64,000 nt of DNA from Paraglaciecola sp. L3A3. Lineage in GTDB: Bacteria; Pseudomonadota; Gammaproteobacteria; Enterobacterales; Alteromonadaceae. The position numbers and the translations under genes are program-made. This document shows positions 54,345-63,008 of this stretch, piece by piece. The notes beneath the pieces were generated by a model. That model was not told the DNA's origin. It worked only from the letters and a program-made list of their open reading frames with translations, and ran no database searches. The DNA lies in the NCBI RefSeq assembly GCF_009796765.1, contig NZ_CP047023.1, forward strand, positions 3,765,501 through 3,829,500. Direction: 5' to 3'. Numbering within the stretch: the stretch's first letter is position 1; the number at the start of each line of letters is the position of its first letter.

Positions 54345-55234
54345 TTACTGTTTATTAAAATCAGAGATTCTAAGCAAGCCTTGCTCTTGGCGTGTATCTA
54401 CAGTTGAGATATTTGGTACCCCCATTTTAAAAACTATGCGGTCTTTCTTACGGATCCCCCATAAAATCCGCCCTTGCTCTGAACGATCCCAGGCAATGCC
54501 TTGGCCATGAATTTCAGGAGCTTCAATAGTATCAATCCAAGTTAATTCACTGCCAAATTCAGGTAAGGCCATCACATAAATTTCTGGTAAATCATGACCC
54601 GTTAAATAAAAGTATCCATCTGGGCCCAAGCTTCCACCTGAGTTACTCATAGGTGAAAAACGCTTAAGCACAGCAGTAGGAATGGTCCACTTACTCAAAA
54701 TTTGAAAATTATCATCCATTTTCACCACTTGAGTATTCATAGTTAAACCATAAGCTTGTGCCTGACCTTTTTGAACCTTATCGTAATTGGCAAAACCACC
54801 CCACCAATAACCATCGTATCTGTCTAACCAAGTAAATGAGCCCAATTCGCTACCAAAACTGTGAGAATCAATATGTTCTAGGGTTTGGGTATCCCATACT
54901 TCCACTGAACTTGTCATTGGCCAATTAGGATAATTTGAATGCGAAGCATACAATTTTCCCTGCCAAACCATGCCACTGTCTAAATGTATAAGCGGCCCCG
55001 TCTCATCAGACCCCCCATCCCACTGCAATATAGCCTTACCATCGGATTTTTGATGTTTTGTGATCCTAAAACTATTCACAGCGTAGAAGTGATTTCATCA
55101 ACAGCGACACCTTGCCTAGCATCGAACGTTTGTATGCTTTGTAGAGTTTCTGCGAGCAATGTATTTTGAGCATTAGCTGCATTTGCAGAATAAATACTAG
55201 AAATAAAAATGAGTGAAACAAACCTAATTATCAT
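54345..55234 (-). pseudogene. Secreted propeller-like protein with a one-base frameshift
   Basis: The natural start is ATG 55234 with ribosome site AAGGAGAACTGC, giving a signal peptide (MIIRFVSLIFISSIYSANA, then ANAQNTLLAE). The frame runs to GVAVDE, then stops at TGA (ATC ACT TCT ACG CTG TGA). Reading one base over from GAAAT (55092-55096) gives HFYAVNSFRITKH and an open frame to 54345. The span is 890 bases, one short of a multiple of three, consistent with one missing base (GAAAATCAC to GAAATCAC). Beta-rich repeats such as DTQTLEHIDSHSFGSELGSF suggest a beta-propeller. Function unknown. A sequencing error cannot be excluded. Confidence 0.8.
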
Positions 55235-55247
55235 GCAGTTCTCCTTA

Positions 55248-57878
55248 TTAAAAATAAAAAGCCCTTGCGTAAAACAAGGGCTCCAGCAATATAAAACTAA
55301 ATATTACATTTGATAGGTAACAACCTATGTAATAAGTTTTACCTACGTATTCGTATTCTGTGTTCCAAGCTTGGTTACCACCTTGGAATTCAGTAGTGGG
55401 TTCATCATTAATGTTATTGGCATCAAAATAGACTGTGAAATTGTCATTTACATTATACGATGCGCGGAAATCCCAACGGCCAAATTCACCTTGGTCTGCG
55501 TCATCACTCAAATCACTTAAGTCATTAGTATCAGTCAAGAACGAAGCATTATAGTTGTAAGTTAAACCAAGATATAAAGCTGTATTTTCAAAGAAAAGTG
55601 TAAAACTTTGAATTTCTTCTGGCTGATCTTCTAACTTACGTGAATCGCCTATTTCGCTATCAAAAAACTCGGCATCGATGCTGGTATAAGAATAGGTTGC
55701 CCCCAAGCCGTCAAATGGTTTAGGTAAACTAGAAAATTGATGTTGTACATTAAATTCAAGGCCAGTTACATCTGCCGTATCAGCGTTACGTTTGGTACGA
55801 ACAATTAGCTCATCCACATCATAATCGATACCTTGATAAACTCCCCCCGCCACTGTTTGTTCATCATTAATAATGATGTTATCAATCTTTTTATTGAACC
55901 ATGCAGCAGAAACAATACTGTCTTCAAAGGGGTACCATTCAATGGCTAAATCATAATTATCAGCAGTATAGGGCTCTAAATCTGGGTTACCAATATTCAG
56001 GATGGCATCACCTTCTGCATCCATACCAAATGACGACGATGCACTAATATCACTGTAATTTGGACGACCTAAATTAGTTGTGTAAGAAGCACGACCAATC
56101 AAGTTGTCAGCAAAATGATAATTAGCAATAAGTGAAGGTAATAACACATTGTTATCACCCGAAATACTAACTTGATTAAAGCCGGCATCTGTAAGCTGAT
56201 TAGCAACAGAAGTCACATCTGTTTGTTCAAAACGAAGACCTGCAATAATCTGTAAATCATCCAATTCGATAGTGTTCATTACATAAACAGCTGTGTTGGT
56301 TTCTTCAACTTTTCTGTCAGATTGAGCAGCAAACAAAGCGTTATTTTCATTAGCTGAGAATAATTCAGGAGATGTATTAAACAGAGAGTTTAAAGCCGTT
56401 AAATCAAACCACACATTGGCTCTTGGTTGACCATTCACATCGTTAGAAAAGCCACCGTCAGTAACATTAAAACCTGACAGGTTATTACGTACTACGTCAT
56501 ATTCATTATTGGTGAAATCAAAGGTTTTTTCATTATTTGAATATTTCAAACCAAATTTTAGTGACGCTGAGTAACCCGCTAACTGATAAAAATAGCTTCC
56601 ATCAAATTTGGCCGAGAATATATCCTGCTCCGCGTGATCATTTTGGTAAGACACTTCATTAAAGCGCAAATTTGCAGGCAAGTTATGTTGTAAGCCCCCT
56701 TCTGTAAATTCAATTACACCATTGTTGTTAAGCGTAAAACTGTCTGGCCCTAGATCTTGCGCGGTATCTTGACGGAAATCCCAAACAGAGTTTGGCTCGT
56801 CAAGTTCACTTTGGCTAATATTCATACCATAGCTAAATAGCCAATTATCTAATGTTGTCTCGGCACTTAAATTTAAATTTAAGACTTCTTTATCAATATC
56901 TTCGCGGCGTAAATCAGCGCGGATAAAAGTGCCACCTTGCAGTACATTAACCGTATCGCCAACAACACTATCGATTAAATCTGCATCTTGCTCAACACCT
57001 TGACGAAAACGGTTTCTATGTTGGAATTCTTCAAATTTGCTATAAAAACCTTGGACTAAAATATTGGTTGTATCTGTCGCTTTAAACTCTAAACCAGCTA
57101 TAGCAGTATTACGTTCACGGCCAACCACATAATAATTATTTTTGCTTTGCTCAGGGAATGCGATGCCATTGACTTCAGCCCAATCATCTTGATAAATACC
57201 TTGCGCTAAATACTGACGACTAGAGGTCGACAAGCCAATGTTCCAACCTATATTTTCACTTAATTTACCAGAAGCCGAAATATCTGCATTATAAGGACTC
57301 TCTTCTTCGTAATAGGGGTTAGCCTGATCAGCACTTTCAAACCCGTATCTAAGATTAGCCGTAACTGCCAATTCCTCGTTATTTAGTGGTCTTTTAGTAG
57401 TGATGTTAACGGTTCCACCAATGCCTTCCCCGTCCATATCTGCAGTTTTAGCTTTGTAAACCTCTACAGTTTGTAATAGTTCTCCTCCAAGAACATCAAG
57501 TGGCATGGCGCGACCACTGCCATCTTTTTCTGGAGACGCGGTCTCAAAACCATTTATAGTGACTCGGTTCCAATCTGGACGAATACCACGAATAGAAGCA
57601 AATCGACCTTCGCCTTTTTCAATCAAAATAGACACACCAGGCAATCTATTTAAAGATTCAGCAGCATTTTTATCAGGTAAACGCCCCAAGTTATCCGCTG
57701 ATAACGCATCCATCAGCATAGGCGACTCACGTTTCATGTCTAAAGATTTAATACGGGACAACTTTTGCCCTTTAACTGTGATGCTTTCGATATCGTTAGA
57801 CACTGGGATTTCTTGAGCTAATGCAGTATTAACAGCTAACGCAAGAATAGAAATACTTGCCAAATTACGAATTTTCAT
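55248..57878 (-). CDS. TonB-dependent receptor with probable frameshifted C-terminus
   Basis: An 876-residue outer-membrane receptor. Signal peptide at 1-21 (ALA|QE). The plug begins IESITVKGQKLSRIK and has GRLPDKNAAESLNRLPGVSI and RGIRPDWNRVTINGFET (about 100), a subfamily often linked to carbohydrate uptake. The barrel covers about 180-850. The end reads YVGKTYYIG and then CYLSNVIFSFILL, an unusual hydrophobic tail. With one base fewer near 55319-55323 the frame gives GVTYQM and a stop at 55304, the normal aromatic-rich barrel end. It therefore carries an apparent one-base insertion. The adjacent gene also has an indel. TonB receptor class sure; ligand unknown. Confidence 0.85.
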   Translation of the reverse strand: MKIRNLASISILALAVNTALAQEIPVSNDIESITVKGQKLSRIKSLDMKRESPMLMDALSADNLGRLPDKNAAESLNRLPGVSILIEKGEGRFASIRGIRPDWNRVTINGFETASPEKDGSGRAMPLDVLGGELLQTVEVYKAKTADMDGEGIGGTVNITTKRPLNNEELAVTANLRYGFESADQANPYYEEESPYNADISASGKLSENIGWNIGLSTSSRQYLAQGIYQDDWAEVNGIAFPEQSKNNYYVVGRERNTAIAGLEFKATDTTNILVQGFYSKFEEFQHRNRFRQGVEQDADLIDSVVGDTVNVLQGGTFIRADLRREDIDKEVLNLNLSAETTLDNWLFSYGMNISQSELDEPNSVWDFRQDTAQDLGPDSFTLNNNGVIEFTEGGLQHNLPANLRFNEVSYQNDHAEQDIFSAKFDGSYFYQLAGYSASLKFGLKYSNNEKTFDFTNNEYDVVRNNLSGFNVTDGGFSNDVNGQPRANVWFDLTALNSLFNTSPELFSANENNALFAAQSDRKVEETNTAVYVMNTIELDDLQIIAGLRFEQTDVTSVANQLTDAGFNQVSISGDNNVLLPSLIANYHFADNLIGRASYTTNLGRPNYSDISASSSFGMDAEGDAILNIGNPDLEPYTADNYDLAIEWYPFEDSIVSAAWFNKKIDNIIINDEQTVAGGVYQGIDYDVDELIVRTKRNADTADVTGLEFNVQHQFSSLPKPFDGLGATYSYTSIDAEFFDSEIGDSRKLEDQPEEIQSFTLFFENTALYLGLTYNYNASFLTDTNDLSDLSDDADQGEFGRWDFRASYNVNDNFTVYFDANNINDEPTTEFQGGNQAWNTEYEYVGKTYYIGCYLSNVIFSFILLEPLFYARAFYF
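55249..55283 (-). terminator. Rho-independent terminator of the TonB receptor gene
   Basis: Read on the minus strand, AGCCCTTG pairs perfectly with CAAGGGCT around TTTTACG, followed by TTTTATTTTT. With the shifted reading frame, the receptor reads through this hairpin; in the unshifted frame the stop (55304) precedes it, as is normal. Confidence 0.9.
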
Positions 57879-58504
57879 GATGATCCACTAATTAGGTAGG
57901 TTGCAAAGAAGCGCGTATCCTAAAGAGCAAATATGACTATGAAATTACTTTTTTTTGACAGTTTTTTGACAGGAAATAACTAATAAAATCAGATGCTTAA
58001 ATATTTTTTAAATACGGGTCTACTTTTTTACCGCTGTAAATTCTATTTTTTAAAAAATGGGAGAAATATATTTCACCCCCACTTTTGATATCCATTAAAG
58101 TAAACATATAACTGAAGGATAGTAAGGCCTTCAAGATGCTCTAAAAGTGCATATACATGAACCCTTCGTACTGAAAATCAAGACTTAGCCCACTTCACTT
58201 TTCACAAATTGGGAAAGCAATACGTTTGGTACAGCCTATGTCAAACCAAAGGCCGTCTCAACTATCTACGCTATTGCGCTCTTCATCTTCCCCGTTTTTC
58301 ATCACATTGTTGGGTTGTGAACCTAATGAGGTTTTGCCCCTTGAGCAGCACAATATTACGCGACCTTAGTAAAAGGAATTTTGTCGGTATAGCTAATTAA
58401 ATAACGTTTCCTCTGTGTCTGTGATTCAGCTTATGCGGTAAAATTTACAACAGCAACAACAGATACTAATAATTTCAATCCAATTTTAAGCATTAAAAAT
58501 TTCC
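57879..58504. other. Gene-poor spacer upstream of the TonB receptor
   Basis: Nothing certain is seen. The first 200 bases should hold the receptor promoter. A 43-codon frame at 58238-58369 begins MSNQRPSQ and contains a lipobox-like LLGC (FFITLLGCEPNEVLPLEQHN), but it has no ribosome site and may be a gene remnant. A fragment of the CTCTGTGTCTGTGATTCAGC repeat (about 58411-58432) links to the repeats of the left half. Confidence 0.35.
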
Positions 58505-59053
58505 TTATATCTCTTTGTTTGTAGAGACAGTTTCAGGTGGGATATTAATTTTAGTTTCTTCACTCACTGATATTTTAGGTTTTGGATTTTTCACAACCCC
58601 TTTCTGTAATATCAAAGAATTAGGATACGTAATCAGTTCATCTCCTCGCCTTATTAATACATAAAATAAGGCGATATCTACAATTATGCCAGTAATATCA
58701 TCGTCTTTATCCATAATCCTTATATGATCGCCCACTCGGTAGGGGAAACCAAAAAAGATGACTAAACTAGCGGTAATATTGCTTAAAATCGACCACTGGG
58801 CAAATAATGCGACACCTAATACCGCAAACACCGAAGATAAAAAGATTGATACTTGGGAATATTCAACTCCCATAAATGGGATTAACAAGATAAAACAAAA
58901 AGCCCCCAATGCCATATTGACCGTTTTGATGATGTACTGCATTCTAAATTGGCTGACATCACGAGCCGCGCCAAAACGATGAATCGCCGAAGTAGACAAA
59001 CGAGTGGCAATAAAAGTGGCTGCCACTATAGCCAGCGCAATTAACAGATTCAT
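58505..59053 (-). CDS. Small MscS-like membrane protein
   Basis: About 182 residues. TM helices at about 1-15, 45-65 and 70-95, the last part (FAQWSILSNITASLVIFFGF) like the MscS pore helix, then PYRVGDHIRIMDKDDDITGI, the MscS beta domain entry. The C-terminal vestibule domain is absent, so it is a minimal MscS-fold channel or a regulator. ATG 59053 was chosen; an upstream TTG at 59104 would add 17 residues and another hydrophobic stretch. Its gating and role are unknown. Confidence 0.75.
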   Translation of the reverse strand: MNLLIALAIVAATFIATRLSTSAIHRFGAARDVSQFRMQYIIKTVNMALGAFCFILLIPFMGVEYSQVSIFLSSVFAVLGVALFAQWSILSNITASLVIFFGFPYRVGDHIRIMDKDDDITGIIVDIALFYVLIRRGDELITYPNSLILQKGVVKNPKPKISVSEETKINIPPETVSTNKEI

Positions 59054-59173
59054 AAGATTTTGATTACTCCAGAAATAAACGATTCGAATAAATATAAACG
59101 CCAAATTCGATTGACGATAAAACTAATTTTTTTATCTGCGAACTTTGTATTATTTTACAGCCCAACTCAAGAT

Positions 59174-60625
59174 TTAGTGAAAATGTTGTGCCCAAAGTTT
59201 ATTCATAAAACGATTATCGGGATCAACTGACTTTTTCACTTGAAAAAACTCATCCGCATTGGGATAAGCTTTTAGAAATTGTGCGGTTGTAGCATGTAAT
59301 TGATAGGGTAAATAATACGTACCACCTTGTTCAATAACAGCATCCACTATTTCTCTGCTCCACAATTCAACTTTATCTTGTGCTTCAGTACTATTTTCTT
59401 GCCTGTAATATATAACAAAGGCAAACACCTCTGTTTTGGCCCAGGCTAACAAAGAACCACTATCCGGTAAGGCATGACGCACTGATACATTAATCACATT
59501 TACTTGATGTTTTTTAAAAATATCTGTCATTTGTAGCAGAAAATTATCAAACTTATCGATAGGCACAAAATATTCTCTTAACGCATAAGTCTGTTTCACC
59601 CTACTTTTAGGTTCTAATTCGTACACATCGTAACTTGCTTCATAGTTTCGCCACTGTACCGCAGAAAAACTATATAGGATGGGTTCTAGAATGTGTTGTC
59701 TGGTCCATTTGCCGAAATCTGAATCTGCGACAAATTCAGCAACTTTAGGCTGCCATTTATAGGACTTATTTTTAGCAATTAATTTTTGCTTTTGTGTTAA
59801 CTCATCCTCTGACATTTTCCAGCTAACACTTCTAAGCTCTGAAAATTTCGGAGGATAGATATCAGCATTGTGAAAAATAATAGATTCATCGCTGCTAATG
59901 CTCTCTTTGAAAAAACGCCCATACGCATTCACATCCATGGTTTCTGTAAAACGTTTTACTTTTATATTGTCAGCCAAATTTAAGGTGACTTCAGCAATCA
60001 CCCCAATACCACCATAACCACCAATAGCGGCATAAAATAATGCAGCATTCTGTGAGGCAGATGCTAAAACAACACGACCATCAGCAAGTACTAGTTTAAT
60101 GGAATCAACTGAGCGAATGATCGGCCCTTCGCCTATATATCGACCATGTACATTGACGCTTAATGAACCACCAACAGTGAAGTTTGCATAGGTCTGCATG
60201 ATTTTTACCGACAAGTTATGAGGGTCAATGACAGCTAATAGATCTCTCCATGTGATACCACTTTGCACTGTTACTTGTTTATTTGTGATATCCAGCTCAA
60301 GTACTCGATTAAAAGTCCGCATATCAAAATGAATACTATTTTCTATTGCTACTTGCCCACCTTGGCTAAATCGACCTCCGCCTATTGAAATACGCCCAGA
60401 GCTATCTTTAATGCCCTTTACTATGGTCGCTAACTTAGTGGGGGCAATAACGCGGGTTACCTCAATCGGGTTTAACTGAGTAATATCATTTATAATATTT
60501 GATTGAATATCAGGGGCATAATGTGGCTTATCAAGATCAATAAACAAATAGGCGAACAGTGAACCTATGACCAGCAAAAAAGCTAACAGTAAAACACTCA
60601 GTAGTTTTCTAATCCTAATTTTCAC
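59174..60625 (-). CDS. FAD-linked oxidase (GlcD/LGO-like), membrane-anchored
   Basis: About 483 residues. The start is GTG 60625, judged by AAGGGA five bases upstream, giving an N-terminal TM anchor (KLLSVLLLAFLLVIGSLFAY). The FAD_binding_4 domain contains ISIGGGRFSQGG (about 78-89, PP-loop contacts), FTVGGSLSVNVHGRYIG (about 146-162) and AIGGYGGIGVIAEVTL (about 200). A C-terminal substrate domain resembles sugar-lactone or aldonate oxidases; DPDNRFMNKLWAQHFH ends it. It probably oxidises a hydroxyl-bearing small molecule at the periplasmic face. FAD class firm, substrate unknown. Confidence 0.85.
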   Translation of the reverse strand: MKIRIRKLLSVLLLAFLLVIGSLFAYLFIDLDKPHYAPDIQSNIINDITQLNPIEVTRVIAPTKLATIVKGIKDSSGRISIGGGRFSQGGQVAIENSIHFDMRTFNRVLELDITNKQVTVQSGITWRDLLAVIDPHNLSVKIMQTYANFTVGGSLSVNVHGRYIGEGPIIRSVDSIKLVLADGRVVLASASQNAALFYAAIGGYGGIGVIAEVTLNLADNIKVKRFTETMDVNAYGRFFKESISSDESIIFHNADIYPPKFSELRSVSWKMSEDELTQKQKLIAKNKSYKWQPKVAEFVADSDFGKWTRQHILEPILYSFSAVQWRNYEASYDVYELEPKSRVKQTYALREYFVPIDKFDNFLLQMTDIFKKHQVNVINVSVRHALPDSGSLLAWAKTEVFAFVIYYRQENSTEAQDKVELWSREIVDAVIEQGGTYYLPYQLHATTAQFLKAYPNADEFFQVKKSVDPDNRFMNKLWAQHFH

Positions 60626-60698
60626 TTCATTCCCTTTGAGTATTTTAAAATTAGCTTCAGATTTGTTGAGAACAAAAACAACCACAACATCAACTAAC

Positions 60699-60727
60699 TA
60701 ATCTGAGATCGGGATAAGCCGAGCTCA
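60699..60727. repeat. Short MITE-end fragment
   Basis: AATCTGAGATCGGGATAAGC followed by CGAGCTC resembles the left end of the element at 20975. Only the terminal bases are preserved; no other end or target duplication is visible. It lies in the spacer between two minus-strand genes. Confidence 0.5.
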
Positions 60728-60792
60728 TGTTATATATAAAAAATAAAAAAATTAGATCCATAAATAGCAAACATAGAGTTATGTATAAATTG

Positions 60793-61671
60793 TCATTCAA
60801 TGGTTTTTATAGGTACTAATGTGTCGTTAAACCACCTGACAGTATGCCTAACAACTCTTTCCACATAAGGACTGTCGGTCGCTAATGAATGGTAAATATG
60901 GTCCGCTCCGCTAATTACATACGACTCTTCAGGTGAAGCATTTGCGCTGGCAAATATTTTCGCCTCTTGGGGGCTAACATAATCGTCTGAACCGCGAATA
61001 GATAATAAAGCACCATGATACTTTTCTAGCGGACTAAAAACATCATGGCCCAACATTCCTAACAAATGCTGTCGGGTAATAGTTAATTCGACCCATTGTT
61101 GTAATTTAGCCTCACCTTTATTTAACACATCTTGTACTACCTCAGCGGGTATTGAACGAATAATTTCAGCTGGGTCACCGGCACTTGACCACAAGACCAA
61201 ACTATTAATTTTATCTGGATTGTTACCAGCCAAAGCCAGAGCGGTAGCACCACCTAAACTAAACCCCACAACCGCAATGGGTATATTGGGGTAATGCTGA
61301 CGTAAGAAATTCAGCCCGACTTGAGCATCAGCCACACGGGATTGAAACGTACTATCCATACGAAAATTCGTTTTTTCTCTTTCGCTTTCACCTCGGATAT
61401 TAATACGTAAAGAAGCATATCCTTGTTCGGCCAATTGTTGCGCCAAACGTAAGTACATATCTCCTACTTCGTTCATTTGGCTGGCCCAACCATGGATCAT
61501 TAACACAGCAGCTTTAGGTGTCTGCTTATTGGCTAAATTTATACCTGAGTTATGTATGGCAATTAAATCACTGTCGATCAACGTTTTATTTTCAGCAGTA
61601 AAAGCTTTACCTGTGAAAATGGCGAATATAATAAAGGTAAACCATCGACTGGCTAACTGCGCAATAAACAT
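60793..61671 (-). CDS. Alpha/beta hydrolase, secreted
   Basis: A 292-residue hydrolase with a signal peptide (about 1-25, ending KAFTA|EN). The fold landmarks are AVLMIHGWASQ (oxyanion His-Gly, about 55-65), the nucleophile elbow VVGFSLGGATALALA (Ser about 136), IRGSDDYVSP with the acid Asp (about 225-235) and GADHIYHSL with the catalytic His (about 258-260). The closest pattern is that of dienelactone-hydrolase-like or BAAT-type esterases. It follows the ROK gene by 109 bases on the same strand. AGGGA precedes the ATG. Substrate unknown. Confidence 0.87.
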   Translation of the reverse strand: MFIAQLASRWFTFIIFAIFTGKAFTAENKTLIDSDLIAIHNSGINLANKQTPKAAVLMIHGWASQMNEVGDMYLRLAQQLAEQGYASLRINIRGESEREKTNFRMDSTFQSRVADAQVGLNFLRQHYPNIPIAVVGFSLGGATALALAGNNPDKINSLVLWSSAGDPAEIIRSIPAEVVQDVLNKGEAKLQQWVELTITRQHLLGMLGHDVFSPLEKYHGALLSIRGSDDYVSPQEAKIFASANASPEESYVISGADHIYHSLATDSPYVERVVRHTVRWFNDTLVPIKTIE

Positions 61672-61780
61672 AAAAATCCCTACAGTTGTTTTACAGGAAG
61701 GTATTAAACTAGAAGATAGATAATAAACTAATTACTTTTAAGATAGTAAGTTCGACGCAATCAAAAAAGCAATTGTTCGC

Positions 61781-62965
61781 TTATAAGCAGAGCTCTCGAA
61801 TGGGTAAACTTGCCGCGCCTACAGCAACAGGGTTTTTATCAACTTGCGCTGCAACTATTTCAGGTAATGGCCTGTGCGCTCCTCGTCTAAATTGTGCGTG
61901 TACTTCGATTCTAGGAATGATTTTTTCTGCCAAAGCGGTGGGAATATGGCCCCCTATAACAATGGCTTGAGTATCTAACAAAGCAGAACATGAAGTGGCC
62001 ACTAAATCTAACGAGTCTTGCACTTTAAATATCCATTCATCGATACCCGGCCAGTTCATATCAAACTTAGTGCGCAGCTGATAAATAGACTCAATTTCTA
62101 CGCCATTATTAATCAAAATACGTTTAAGTAATTCTAAATTTGGATGCACATAATGCTTTTGTGGCAACATATCTCCCAACTCACCAGCGTTACCAAAGGT
62201 TCCCACCAACATTTCATTGTTTGAGATTAAACCGCCGCCAAAACCAGTAGAAATAAACAGATAAACAAAGTTTTTATAGGTGCGCCCAACTCCGGCAATG
62301 CCCTCACCTGCGGCGGCAGCAGAAGCATCGTTTACTACCCAAGTAGGCAAAGAAACGCGAGATGAAATAATTTGCGCAATATCGACTTCAGCCCATTCTT
62401 CTAACATATGGTGGGTATTCATTTTTCCATCTGATGAACTGAAAAAACCTGAAATTCCCACTCCCATACCTAATATTTTATCTTGTGAGATATCATGTTG
62501 GTCAGTCACTTGTTTTACTAATTCATCTAACTTATCTAATACATGAGGAATTTTCATGTTAGACATAGGTTGTAACAGCGAAGTAATAACCTGCCCTTTA
62601 AAATCCATCAGAACTAAAGACAAAGCGTCAAATAAAATTGACACGCCTAATGTGAAGGCAAAGCTTGGATTAGGTTCTAATTCAAAACCTGGCTTACCTC
62701 TGGCGTTTGCAGATGTCCGTTCTGATTGTTGTAACACGCCACGTTCAATTAGAGACTTAACACTGCGCGACACTGTTTGTTGAGGGATCCCAGTTACGTC
62801 AACAATTCGACTTTGAGTAACATTGTCAGTCCAAAAGACTAGCCGAAGAATTTCTCGTTCGGCGTCTTGAAACAGTTTTTGTCCTTTGCCTAATTCAAAT
62901 CCAGCTCGTAATAAACTATCACTGTCTGACGAGAGCATAATCCGATTATTGTTTGAAGACAGCAT
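61781..62965 (-). CDS. ROK-family transcriptional regulator
   Basis: A 394-residue NagC/XylR-type protein. An N-terminal winged helix-turn-helix (about 40-95, TQSRIVDVTGIPQQTVSRSV) is followed by the actin-like ROK domain with GMGVGISGFFSSSDG (about 165-179), the ROK signature STGFGGGLISNNEMLVGTFG (about 240-260) and a loop with NAGELGDM. The Cys cluster of sugar-kinase ROKs (CGCxGC) is missing, as in regulators rather than kinases. It most likely responds to a sugar or sugar acid and controls its neighbours, such as the glycerate kinase gene 43 bases upstream on the same strand. Confidence 0.87.
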   Translation of the reverse strand: MLSSNNNRIMLSSDSDSLLRAGFELGKGQKLFQDAEREILRLVFWTDNVTQSRIVDVTGIPQQTVSRSVKSLIERGVLQQSERTSANARGKPGFELEPNPSFAFTLGVSILFDALSLVLMDFKGQVITSLLQPMSNMKIPHVLDKLDELVKQVTDQHDISQDKILGMGVGISGFFSSSDGKMNTHHMLEEWAEVDIAQIISSRVSLPTWVVNDASAAAAGEGIAGVGRTYKNFVYLFISTGFGGGLISNNEMLVGTFGNAGELGDMLPQKHYVHPNLELLKRILINNGVEIESIYQLRTKFDMNWPGIDEWIFKVQDSLDLVATSCSALLDTQAIVIGGHIPTALAEKIIPRIEVHAQFRRGAHRPLPEIVAAQVDKNPVAVGAASLPIRELCL

Positions 62966-63008
62966 ACTAATTTAACTTCCTAAATTTATTGTTATGATTG
63001 TGACAAAT

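Noticed and set aside
58238-58369. 43-codon lipoprotein-like frame
   Set aside because: It has a lipobox-like LLGC but no ribosome site, no neighbours of the same kind and a weak signal sequence; left as a possible remnant.
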